Source of the DNA: Kalaharituber pfeilii
Lineage: Eukaryota > Ascomycota > Pezizomycetes > Pezizales > Pezizaceae
Assembly: GCA_015179045.1 (NCBI GenBank)
Contig: WHUZ01000055.1
Span: forward strand, 62,001-126,000
DNA: 64,000 nucleotides
Direction of reading: 5' to 3'
Each line of letters begins with the position of its first letter. The first letter of the stretch is position 1. Both the position numbers and the translations under genes were made by a program. The notes beneath the pieces were generated by a model. That model saw nothing but the letters and a program-made list of their open reading frames with translations, had not been told where the DNA came from and ran no database searches. Shown here piece after piece: positions 13,525 through 28,100 of the stretch.

Positions 13525-13530
13525 CACGTG
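13525..13530. promoter_or_regulatory. CACGTG palindrome in AIM41/DPM1 divergent promoter
   Basis: Perfect E-box (context TCACGTGC), about 290 bp from the AIM41 ATG and 245 bp from the DPM1 ATG. In ascomycetes such sites bind bHLH proteins of the Cbf1/USF type. Binding here is inference. Confidence 0.4.
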
Positions 13531-13773
13531 CAGCATCGATCCCAACGTTTCAGCTGCATCGCTGCAACGCAACACGTCTCCTTTCCAATGTATCGCCAGA
13601 GAGTCTCACGCCGCCCTCAATCGCCTCTTGCATTCACTCCTTTGACTCCAGCCCCGTCGCACTAGCCCTATTCTCTAGACCCTCATTTCAGCTCAATTCC
13701 ATCAGTCTTCAGATCCCCAGCACCAAACAAAAACTAAGTTTAGCCAAGTCACATCGGTATCTCCAATCCCACG

Positions 13774-14804
<1,031 letters not shown>

Positions 14805-16155
14805 AATTTTGATACGCTATTGCGATAACTATTGTTTGTTTTGTTGAGAACAATTATGTCATAACCGAGCTTCCGAGTACCCTGCTTACTTATATATCTC
14901 TATCTGCATGCCTGGAATGTGGCTAGAGTTTGGAGAGGGTGGAAGGAGGAAGGGAAGGGAGGGGAGTGAAAGAGATGTATTGGAGATACAAATGAAAAAG
15001 CTAATGCCTAATACAACATAATCGTTTTGTTTGCCTTTTTTTTTTTTTTTCAAAAAAAAAAAAACCTTTCCGTTCAATAAAAAGCGTTTACGCAATTTCA
15101 CCCAAGAAAGAAACGGTCTTGAAATGAGAGTTAAAAAAAAAAAAAAAAAAAAAGAACAAAAAGACAAATACGCGATATGCAGCTGCCGCTGCCGGGGGGG
15201 TGGAAAGTTGGAATGCATGATTGATAAGTTGTTGCCCAGGGGGAAACGGTGAATGCTACATGCCAAAGGTTGGAGAACGAGGGGGCGGGGTGTGTGTGGA
15301 GGGGCATTTTACGGGATGTTTATTTATTTATTTAATTATTTATTTACCTTTCGTCCCCCCCCCCCCCCCGTCCCCCTCACACTCCTGTTTTTGGTGAAAG
15401 TGTTTGTTTTTGTTGATGTCGGTTTGGGCAATTTTTCTTCTCGCGCGGACTTACAGGCTGAAAAGAAAAACATCATGATGGGAGCGGGGGGGCGGGGGGA
15501 GATGGAACAAAAAAGGCGTGGGAACGGAGAAAGTGTACTACTTAAGGAGCTCGAACGTCCACTGTCCTCCACCCGGTTCCATCCATCCATTCATTCATTC
15601 CCAGCTACGCGTGCCTACCTCATCTAACTTGTCTAGCATAAAGGCATACCTAGGTATCTTGACTCAATTGCACCTCCCCAGAGGAAAGAAACGCTCAGAG
15701 ATAGATAGACCCTCGTCTGCTCCTCCTCTTGTCTTTCTTGAGATTAACGATGCAATAACGCCGCTCTCCACTTCTAACCACCCCCACCACCAGCACCACC
15801 AGCACATGCACCCTCCGATCCTCGTTCCTCCTCCTCGCCCCTACGCTGGCCTCCCTGCTCCTCCTTCCCCTCTTGAGCTTGGCTACTGCACATCCGCATC
15901 TGCAGCCACAAACACATCTATAGTTCCAGCTGCCGTTCGTCGCCGTCGTCGTCGGCGCTGGCGCCAACTGTGTTGGTGGTGGATAGTAACACTACTGGCA
16001 CAGTTACCCTGATTCGTACCTCTTCGGAACCGCATCGCAACAACTCCACTGCTACTGCCACCACCAACTCCACCGCTGGTACCGGTACCACCACCATAAT
16101 TGTAATCCCACTCAACTCTACCTCGATGGTTTCCACTTCTACTTCGGCTCCTACT
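14805..16155. other. Repeat-rich intergenic region between DPM1 and GALT
   Basis: Holds many homopolymers and short tandem repeats: T15-C-A13 at 15036-15064, A21 at 15133-15153, TTTA-type repeats near 15319-15346, C15 at 15355-15369. One forward frame around 15810-15900 translates into a very good signal-peptide-like stretch (LLLAPTLASLLLLPLLSLATA) but has no ATG and stops soon, and the Ser/Thr-rich frame downstream (15970-16461) is a different one. A decayed or mis-assembled secreted Ser-rich protein gene is possible; I cannot support an intact one. Confidence 0.4.
15036..15064. repeat. T15-C-A13 self-complementary homopolymer pair
   Basis: A run of 15 T, one C, and 13 A form a near-perfect hairpin in the 3' flank of DPM1. 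It could act in transcript 3' end formation or simply be slippage-generated. Confidence 0.7.
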
Positions 16156-16370
16156 TCCTCCTCCTCCTCCTCCTCCTCCTCCTCCTCCTCCTCCTCCTCC
16201 TCCTCCTCCTCCTCCTCCTCCTCCTCCTCCTCCTCCTCCTCCTCCTCCTCCTCCTCCTCCTCCTCCTCCTCCTCCTCCTCCTCCTCCTCCTCCTCCTCCT
16301 CCTCCTCCTCCTCCTCCTCCTCCTCCTCCTCCTCCTCCTCCTCCTCCTCCTCCTCCTCCTCCTCCTCCTC
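16156..16370. repeat. TCC trinucleotide microsatellite, about 71 copies
   Basis: About 215 bp of uninterrupted TCC on the plus strand (GGA on the minus). In one plus frame it sits inside an open Ser/Thr-rich frame (15970-16461, no ATG at its start) as about 70 Ser; other frames would give poly-Pro or poly-Leu, and the minus strand gives poly-Arg, poly-Gly or poly-Glu. It is a purine/pyrimidine mirror tract able to form triplex DNA. The true copy number may differ because assemblers collapse such tracts. Confidence 0.97.
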
Positions 16371-16959
16371 TTCCCCCTCACCCTTACCGCAACCGGACTT
16401 TGTTTCTGACCCGCACCCGCACCCGCACGAGTACGAGCAGCACGGCCAGATGGATGAATAAGACGACTACATCGACCACGATAAGTGGCAATGGGAGTTG
16501 GTCTACTAATCTTTTGGCGGCAACAGGGACAGGGACAGGGCTGTGAAAGTCGATGCATGGAAGAGCGTGGGGAGGTGGGTGGAGAGGCAAGAGAACAAAG
16601 AGTTAATTTGGGCTTGCCCATACCCTTGCACGTTTTCCCATTTGACAAAATCCCTATTTTTTTATTTTTTCCAGTTTATTCAGGATGCCAATATTCATTT
16701 TCTTTTATTTATTCAGCATTTCCCCTCTCGAAATTGGACTTCAAAACTTTTTGAGTTTCCACTCGCTACGAGATATTATGTGCTTAACAGAAAAACACTG
16801 CATTCACTATATTCTGATATTTACATTCCAAAATTCCTCTGGGAATTGATCTATATGTACTTCAATCCTCTATGCATACCACATAGCCAAAACTCCCAAA
16901 CCGAGCCAAGCCATAATATCTCTTATCATCCAAGATAAACATAACCCCCTACCTCCTCC

Positions 16960-18415
<1,456 letters not shown>

Positions 18416-18831
18416 CTAGCGAGAAGCTATTAATCTACCAGAGATGCTGCATGGCAGCTTATGGGACAGGCAACTCTACATTGTGCGTGGTGCAGCGGTG
18501 GAGTGAGCGGGAGATTCACAGGGATTGTAGAAGCGGGGGGGCAGGGGCATATTCTACAAGTATTCTCGAAGTGAGCGCATGTGGAGGAGGAGGGATGCTG
18601 GTTTGGCGGGGGAGGTGAGAGGCTTACAGGGACAAGGGACACCGCAGTAGAAGTGGAAGCATATTCAGCTGTTGCATGCGCTCACCGCTCAACGCAGCAT
18701 TACTCAGTATTAACCTATGATACACAGAACAGATCTGAGGAGCCACCGTATATATGACCCTTTGCCCCCCCGCCCCCGTCTGGCACGGCCTGCCGTGTGG
18801 CTTGCGTCCGGCACTCTCACCTGGGTGCACC

Positions 18832-18837
18832 CACGTG
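18832..18837. promoter_or_regulatory. CACGTG palindrome in GALT/F-box divergent promoter
   Basis: Perfect E-box-type site 135 bp upstream of the F-box protein ATG and about 450 bp upstream of GALT. Activity is inference. Confidence 0.35.
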
Positions 18838-18971
18838 CGCTGCTTAGCATGCAGCTCTCTCCCATGGCAGCCGCCTTCCCACCTCCACTCCCTGCAGCAA
18901 TCACCCACTACAATCCCCAGATATCCCCCCCCCTCCCCCCCTAGACGACTGCTCGCTGCTGATTACAAGCC

Positions 18972-20209
18972 ATGGCTTCCGCATCGTCACGGACAGAGCT
19001 CTTGAACTGTCCGAATGAAGTCCATCCCCCACCCCCACCCCCACCCCCACAGTCCAAGTTAACACTCTCTCGCAGATCCTGATCGATGTACTCTCATACA
19101 TCCCCTCTCTCGCACTCGTCCGCCTCCTAACTGTCTCTCGCAAAATCCACACTGTCATCCTCCAAATCCTGCACCGCCGCATCTACCAGGCCATCAACCT
19201 CGATGACCACCACCTCATCTTTGAATGCTATCCGCCCAGCGCAAAGATGTCCACGCCCTACTTGCATTGTGCCTACGCTGGGACATGGAGAATCGACGCT
19301 CCGGTGCCACCTCACCCGTCGTCCCTATCGGAATCCGCACCAGTGTCAAATGGACAACAGCAAGCAGATTGCCCCACAAACAGCCACAAAACTGGCCACG
19401 ATATAACGACAGCCTCAAACATTGGCTCTCTTTACACCCACTTTATCCCTGCCCAGTCTCCCACCTCCGCACCAACCACTCCACCCCCTTCGTCGCCTGC
19501 CTCCTCCCCTTGCCCTCCCTCCAATGCTTCCTTCCCCACCGCCGACCCCACTTCCCTTCCCTCAACTCTCGTCCCCATAAACCTCGTTGTTGCTCCAGCC
19601 CAGCCCTCTACCCAACTCACTGCACAATCCTCCCTCGTCAAAGTCGGCCGGAAATGGGGCCTCTTTACATCCGTCATTGAAGTCTTTGAACAAAAAGGCA
19701 TCCCCGTCCTCCGGTCCTGGCTCAGAGCAGCTGAGCAAGCTACATCCAAACAGTTTGGAAGTCGGGCAGATTTACACATTAGACAACTAGGGGAAGTAAG
19801 ATCGGAAGAGCAGGATGGGGAGATGAATGAAGAAGAGAAAAGGAGGATACTTTGGGTAGGAGAAAGTGGAACTGCGGGGATAAAGTTTAGAGTTAGAGCG
19901 AAGGGAGTGAGGAGGATGGATAATCCGATTTTGATGCCGGCTGATGAGGAGCCGGCGGTATGTCCCTCCCCAATTGGGCTATTGAAGGCATGGTTTTAGT
20001 GCTGACTGTTTGGCATGGAATAGGCTTCGTACCAGCTTTATTATGAATCTTTAATGATCCGAACGGTGCATTTGCTAGTCACGTTGGAGAGGAGTTGGGA
20101 GGAACAAATGGCGCATAGGCCTGGGGGGATAGGGGGGATGGCAATGGTGTTTGGTGGAGCCATTGGGAATGGTGTTGGAGGTGGTGGCGGTATGCGGATG
20201 GGCATTTGA
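18972..20209 (+). CDS. F-box domain protein (fungal-specific, 371 residues)
   Basis: Exons 18972-19019, 19076-19957, 20024-20209. The F-box lies at the very N-terminus across intron 1: ELLNCPNE joined to ILIDVLSYIPSLALVRLLTV, the usual LPxEI..I..YL pattern. F-box proteins bind Skp1 and choose substrates for SCF ubiquitin ligases; the substrate is unknown. After the F-box comes a His/Tyr-containing stretch, a Ser/Pro/Thr-rich low-complexity insert (about residues 110-180), a conserved-looking block (KVGRKWGLFTSVIEVFEQKG; later SGTAGIKFRVRAKG), a helical segment in exon 3 and a Gly/Met-rich tail. No WD40, LRR or Kelch repeat is visible. Intron 1 starts with the rare GTCCAT donor and holds a C5A repeat. 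Divergent from GALT. Confidence 0.85.
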
Positions 20210-21109
20210 GCTTTGTTTTTTCATAGGAGGGGGCCGGATTTGGGCTGAGGGGCTTTGTTTAGAGAAAAAAGGGTAATTGATTTGCTATGGATGATGCCTT
20301 ACGATCGAATGCATTTTTAACGTTGATGTGGATAGCAATGATGGTTCGGCATTGATGGAGGAAGCCTTTTTGTCTGTGATGCGAGATGCATGAGTTTTGT
20401 GTTAGGGACATGGCGTAGCTATTGGAGCATGCATGATACAGTCAACATACGAGTAGAATTCATAATAAAAAAGATCAAGTATAAGCACTTACCAAGCATC
20501 ATGTACCATGCTACAGAAAATTAAAGGGTGGGCCATATGATAGGGGATTAGGTGAGAGTGAGTGAGTGCGGGGGAGAGTCTGTCAGCGGCTGGTTGGTTG
20601 GTTGATTTGGTTATTGGTGCATATAACGGGGGAGGGGGTTCGAATTGCTATATACTAGTGCAGTCCCTAAGGTCCCATTAGCAACCAGGGTCGTGGGATA
20701 TATTAGTATCCTCCACCCCTGGCCAGCTACACCTCCAAACCTCCAACCTCCGACCTCCGACCTTCTGAACCTTGGACCTTGGACCAATTCCACAAGCTCA
20801 TCATCATCATCAAAAAAAAACCAAACGAAGAAAGGGAAAAACAGCTCGAGGGGGGAAAAATAACTTTGAATTACAAGTTTTCATCTCGAAAGTTTCACAA
20901 AACTCTTTTGAAAAACAACAATTGTTGCCTTTTTTTTTTTTTAATTGTTTTGTTTTAAAGTTCAGTTTGGATTGGTGGGTGGCGCGTGGGGTATAGATAG
21001 ATAGGTAAGGTAGGTAGGGGTATATAAGGTCTGTTGACCAGTACCCCAATTTCGAGTTTTGGAGGAGCAACCATCGGGGGCCATAAATAAAAACAAAACA
21101 ACAAACATA
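20210..21109. other. Intergenic: F-box 3' flank and EXPERA-gene promoter
   Basis: No gene seen. Contains a short GGTT repeat near 20588-20601, an A/G-rich block at 20810-20860 and T/A runs near 20930. A TATATAAG box lies at 21021-21028. Confidence 0.45.
21021..21028 (+). promoter_or_regulatory. TATA box candidate upstream of EXPERA-domain gene
   Basis: TATATAAG, 82 bp upstream of the ATG at 21110, with CT/A-rich leader between. Position and sequence fit a fungal TATA element. Confidence 0.45.
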
Positions 21110-21866
21110 ATGTCTTCTGCCGCTGTTGTCCCGCTCACGAAGCGCCGCGTTGATCTACTCTACTTTGCATTCTTTTTGCATATGGTGCCGATTATGCTCT
21201 GTTTGTTCTCCCGTTCCCCCCATTTTTCCCTAGTACACCTGCCTCCACTAACCCCTCCCCCCACCAGTCATCGACTCCGCCCCGTTCCTTCCCGCGCAAT
21301 ACGTCCTCCCGCCCTTCCGAGCCATCCACGCCTACTACGCCACCACGTACCGCGATCCCCTGCAGGCGACCCAGCCCGCGTGGTTCTTCTTCTTCGCCAT
21401 GACCGAGTTCTTGTTCCAGCTGCCCCTCGGCGTCTGGGCGCTGTGGGCCATCCCGAAGGACCACCAGCTGGTGCCCCTGGGCGTGGTGTCGTACGCATCC
21501 CTTGCCGCGTGGAGCACGTGGGCGTCCGTGGCGCAGATTCTGGCCTGGGATGATGGTGTCGGGGGGAAGGCGTTTGGGTGGGTGGAGAAGGGGAGGCTGG
21601 CGGGGTTGTATGGGGGATATGGGGTTGCTTGTGAGTATTGTTTTATTATGTTTTTTCTTTTATATTTCTTTTTGGTTTGTGTGGTGGAAGAGGGAAGGAG
21701 AGGGGGGTTAGCCGGGGGGGGGTGAATCGAGGGGCACAAGAGCAATTGACTGACATCTAGGATTACTATTTACGTAGTTACGCTCATGGCGATCCACATG
21801 TCATGGAGGATTGCGCAGAAACTCAAAATTGCCAGCTTGGCCGAGGAGAGGAAGAAGGGCCAGTAA
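21110..21866 (+). CDS. EMA19: EXPERA-domain membrane protein, TMEM97/Ema19 type
   Basis: Four-helix ER membrane protein of the EXPERA (EBP/TMEM97 sigma-2 receptor) family; yeast Ema19 helps clear or retarget mitochondrial precursors at the ER. Exons 21110-21200, 21268-21634, 21761-21866; 187 residues. Helix 1 RRVDLLYFAFFLHMVPIMLF, then IDSAPFLPAQYVLPPFRAIHAYY and RDPLQATQPAWF, helix 2 FFAMTEFLFQLPLGVWALWA, helix 3 GVVSYASLAAWSTWASVAQIL, helix 4 ITIYVVTLMAIHMSW, ending with the lysine-rich tail KLKIASLAEERKKGQ. The last intron uses GA|GTATTG rather than the stronger GTGAGT four bases upstream; only this choice keeps helix 4 and the lysine tail. Family call is firm, exact orthology likely. Confidence 0.88.
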
Positions 21867-22640
21867 GAAGTAAGAGAGTTGTGCCAACAAATACTTACGA
21901 TCACGTGAAAAGCAACTTATCAAGGGACCAGAGGGGCATTAGAAGGTGGGGGGCAAAGAAGGGGAGAAGCTGGGGAGTTTATCTGTCCAGCGAACAAGCG
22001 TACAGGATTGATGGCATACTAGCACTCTAGGATTGTCTCACCTACATACCTAACTTAGAGATTATTTATGAGCATGAAAAAACAATATACCCAACTATGC
22101 TTCATGGACGTTCAAGTTACTTATATACCCCTCCACCCGCCCCCAGCCTCCTTTATCACAGGCAGCGAGCGTGACGCAAAAAAATTGGGGCAAATTCACA
22201 TCTCCAAAGTCCTACTTTGGTTTCCATTCATTCCATGCATTCATTCCATTCAACTTTTGCGGCCACCCAAATCAAATTCTAAAAATACCCATAAATAAAG
22301 AAAAGAGAAAGCCCAACAACACCCTACGTACCCACTTCACATGCCACAGAGCAGACGATTAATAAAGCCAAAGAGTGAAGGACGGGGGATAGAAAGCCAG
22401 CGTGTCAAAAATAAAATGAAATAAAATCTGTAGAAATCTTTTTATCGCATCGTGATATATAGCTTCATTACTACAATCAACATATAAGGGTTATGGCTTT
22501 ATAAGCGGCAGCGTGCTCATGCTCTGCTGTGCGTCCAGCCAATCCAGCCCTGTCCAAGGAGAAGAGAGTAAATCAACACCTACACCAGCACCAGCATCAT
22601 TAGCACCCCATACACACTCTGCATAACACAAGAGCGGGAC
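21867..22640. other. Intergenic between convergent EXPERA gene and PRMT1
   Basis: Shared 3' flank. A/T-rich with ATAAA-type motifs (22380-22440). CACGTG at 21902-21907. No gene seen. Confidence 0.45.
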
Positions 22641-24023
<1,383 letters not shown>

Positions 24024-24939
24024 AGTTGCGGGATCTGGAGTTTCTATATACTTCTAACTGACAATTGCTACTAACTGCCGATGACGAAGGAAGCCGCAAG
24101 GCTCGACTGAGCTGGTGCTAAAGAATAAAGGATAAAAGAAGAACAAGGATGGTAAATAGATAAATGCGTTGCTTGTACCGAGAAGGTGTGACTTTGTGGT
24201 GATATGTAGGGCCTTACACTCCAAGCCAGCCCGTTAGCCTCTCTGAGTAAAAGGGTAGTTTGCTGGTGCCACCACTGTGTGCGTAGTGGTGCAGGCTTTT
24301 GACTGGACAATGAAATAATAGTTGAAAGGAAATTTTCTTCCTCCGCTGGAAGGGTCTTTCCTTGGAGCCCTAGGCAGAGAGCAGCGAGTGTGTTTTAGTG
24401 GGGCTAAAAAAAGCTTATCCTTATCCTTCCTTCTGCCCAACACGTGCTATATTTTTCCTTTTTTTTGGGAACTGAAAGCGTGATTGTTGAGGTAGATGGA
24501 TACTTATCATGGGGGTCTCAGCCTACCAAGTTGAGTGAGAACCGTGAACCTAACGGTGTAACCTTGCGGTATTTGAAACAATTGTACTACCCCGCGGGTT
24601 CACAAGGAGGGGTCAGATTCTTTCAGCCTCAACGCTCGGGCAGCGGTTACTTGACACAGGTAGCAAACTCGAGAAACTCCCAATAGGAATAGGGAAGATA
24701 CATTTATACAAAGCGCCCAAACCCTGACTATGCTTGCACAAATGATTTTTTTTCTTCCCTCGAATCTAATTAAAATCCGACAAGAAACGAAACAATGGGA
24801 TCCAAGAAACCCAGGATCTTACCACGTGACCCAAACCACCAAATCTCATGCGAACAAAAGGAGGAGGAAAAAAAAAAAAAAAAAAAAAAAGGGTAAAAAA
24901 TACCACAGGTTGAATGGGCTACATCGAGAAAGCAAAAGG

Positions 24940-24977
<38 letters not shown>

Positions 24978-25166
24978 AAGACTGAAAAAGAGGTAAGACA
25001 GAGGGATATGCAAAAAAGACTACGGTTTTAAGATAAAAAATGGGAAATGAAAAAACCATTACCTCGTCATAGCTTGAAACCCTCTTTCGTGATATATAAA
25101 GTGCAGATGTTCTTGATACACACACATACTCCCACACAAGCACCATATTACAATCATTTATATCCA
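24024..25166. other. Intergenic: PRMT1 promoter and NUP170 3' flank
   Basis: Two CACGTG sites, at 24441-24446 (about 420 bp upstream of PRMT1) and 24823-24828. Long A runs of 23 (24868-24890) and 36 (24940-24975) sit beyond the NUP170 stop; on the NUP170 transcript strand they read as U runs. No gene seen. Confidence 0.5.
24940..24975. repeat. 36-base A homopolymer
   Basis: Uninterrupted A run, 65 bp after an A23 run (24868-24890). It could be decayed poly(A) from a retroposed sequence, but no retroposon body is recognisable upstream; slippage is the simpler reading. Confidence 0.85.
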
Positions 25167-28100
25167 TCATGGATACCTCCTCCTAATCTCGTTTACAAGC
25201 CTATCCAACCTTTGCCTTTCAGTGCCAAGTTCCACTCCACTCTTCACATATGCGTCCAACATGGCCACAACAACATCGGGCTTGAATCCTGCGCCTGCAA
25301 TATTGGACCCTGCAAAGCTTCTTCCACCCTTAAGACTGGCGGAGAACCATTTTTCTGACACAAAGACTGCATCTCGTACCAGTCTCTTGCGGGCATTATG
25401 CTGAAAGGGGACGTCGTTGCGCCAGAATATGTCATCAAGGATGCGGAGAAGTACTTCAGGCGAGACACCGGCATCGAGGAGGGAATCCACGACCCAGGTT
25501 GGGGGTCCAATATCGCGTTGTTTCTCGAGTGCGTAGACCTCAAGGAGAGGAACAAGCTCCGCTACAAAATCCCATTATCAGTATTCAATCCCTAACTTGT
25601 AACGACATACTTGGTACTTACTTGGGGGAAAGATGTATTCCGAAAGACTGAACCTGTGGCCTAGCCTGCGAATAGTATCCGCAACGGCCTCGAAGGGTTG
25701 GATCTGTCCTTCCCTGACAGTCTTCTCGTGGATCTGAGAAATGAGGGTTTCCCAGCACTTTCGAATCTCCAGAGGCCCTCTATAATCGGCACTCTGGAAG
25801 ATGGCGAGACAGATATCCATGTACTCATATGGTTCTGCGTACCTGTTGTATAACTACCAAAGTCATGAATGTTAGCTCAATTCAACCCTTGCTAGGGACT
25901 TAATGTAACTTACATCACTCAGCGTAATAAGTTCAGTATCAAGCTCCGAAATCAAAGAAGTCTTCTTTGCCTCACTGATCCTCTCATCCTCACGTATCCG
26001 CTTCAGGACCTCATCTTGAATGACCGCTACGTCCAGTTCTTCTTGAATGGAGTGACTGAGGTCTGTCATTCTTTGCCTAGCTCCTGCTGGGCCAGCGCTG
26101 CTACAGAACCCTCTTGCCCTGCTCAAAAATTCAAGTCTCTGTTCTAGGGTCAAGTTGAAGTCACCGCGAGCAAGTCGGTAGAGGACATTTGCTGCACCGT
26201 AGTAATCTTCACGCCGAGCATGATATTGCCACAAGAGTTCGGCGTGTCCTAGGCTTTCCAAGCTTCTCCTCTTGAGGTAATCCAATGCAAATGGTGAGTC
26301 AATCTCAAGGAGCTGTCCGCCCTGCCCACGGGAGAAGAGCCAATCGTACAGGTCATGGTGGAAAACCTCATCATCTGAGGTGTAGACTAGATCCCAGGTT
26401 TGATTGCGTGTCCTGGCTGGCCCTGAAAGATGCCCATCGACGGTCTCTGGTGCCTTCGTCGACGCACTATCCACAGCATCAAGGGCATGGAATACAAGCT
26501 GATAACACTCTTGTCTCCTCTTATACGAGGCCGCCCGTGGATCCTAAGGAAGTTAGGTTAACTCTCTCTCTAAATGGCTATATGACTATAACCTACATTT
26601 TCTTGAGCACCATCATTGATATAATTTAATGCCAAATTGCCTCTGTCAAATTCCTTCGCCGCAACCAGCGGCAATTCCACAGCGCCCTGATAGAATCCAA
26701 GTGCCTGGAACTCAAGAACAGTCTCCTTCAAGTTATCCATGGTAAGACTTGAGGCTGTCTGTTCAAAGAGCCTCAAACTCTCCCGAAGCATTCTCTGTTT
26801 AAGATCTGGATCCCCTTCATTGGCTGCTTTCCTCAATTGCTCAACCGCCTTGAAGATGATGACATCATCAGCACTACAGAAGCTGCCACATCTCCTTCTG
26901 AGCGCCTCTGCAATCGTATCAACATCCATACCAGCCGCAATATTCTTGTTTACAATTACAGTCACAAGCTCCTTTGCTAAGGCATTACCGGCAGCAGATG
27001 TAAACAGGTCCTCGTATGTCATCTTTTTGACCTGCGATTTTTGAGGCTCTTGCAGGGACATGATGATATCATCCACTTGATTGTCGAAGAGCACCGAAAC
27101 GAAAGAAATACCCTCAATCATCGCCGCAATAAGCTGTACCAAAGAGTGCAGAGCCCTATGCTCAGCCTGTTGCGCAACTTCCTCCACTCTGCTCCCGACC
27201 CTCAGCAAAGACTCGGACCCGGACAAGCCGTCAATAAAGCTCCTGTTGTCCTCCAAAAACTTCGCCAGTCCCTGAAGTTGCTCTTGTATTGCCAGCAGCT
27301 TGGCTGGTGAGACAGTGCTGGAGTGGCTCACACCGCCAGGTTTCCGCGTTTCAGTGATTATTGGAGACTTCCAGATAGATCGGATGATCCTAGTGATGTA
27401 GAGCGCAATACCATCATGCCTTCCGGAAAGTTTGACACTGTCAAGCGAAGGCAAAGTTGAGGCATCATAGATATTCTCTGCTCTTGGCTTCCCTCCAAAA
27501 TCGATGAAGAATTTCCTGGCCAGATCCACCACTTCTCTGTCAGTAATTCGGCCCCCGCGGTGTTCAGGTACCTCTGTATCCACCCCACAGGCAACTGCGA
27601 GGGCAGTGACACATCCTTCTGCTCGGCCATAGGTATCAAAAAACTTCCTCACTTCCGCCTCAGCACCATGAGCACCATATCTAATAGCAGCCGCAAATAT
27701 CTCAATCAACCGTCTCTTTTTAACAATTTGCACTCCTGAGTTAGTCAGAATTGCTATTTCTGCAGGGGGCGTATCAAACTGAACGCAAGTCTCATTTCCA
27801 CCCACGAATGGCGGAGAAACCACTTCTATTGCTTCCGCTCTGCTCTCTAATCCCAGATAGGTCCCGTTTTCGTACAACTGGAGCCGGTTATGGCCTTGCT
27901 CAGCCAAAAGAGACATTTTGGCAGAGTCTGGAGCTGAAATAAAAAGCGAGTCACCATCCCTATCTGGCGAGTCAACCAAGCAGAAGAAATATCCCGGTGG
28001 GAATATCTTCGCCTTCCGAGTAGGTGTTAGGGCAGGGGACAGATTTATAGCGATTTCTCGCCCTAGGGTCATAGTAGCTGGAGGCATAGGTGGGAACCTG

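Noticed and set aside
16151..16648. Minus-strand ORF with a poly-Arg run over the TCC repeat
   Set aside because: Its openness comes only from the repeat; flanks show no coding character.
24868..24975. Poly(A) tails of retroposed genes
   Set aside because: No retroposon body or target duplication found; they lie in the 3' flank of NUP170 and fit slippage.
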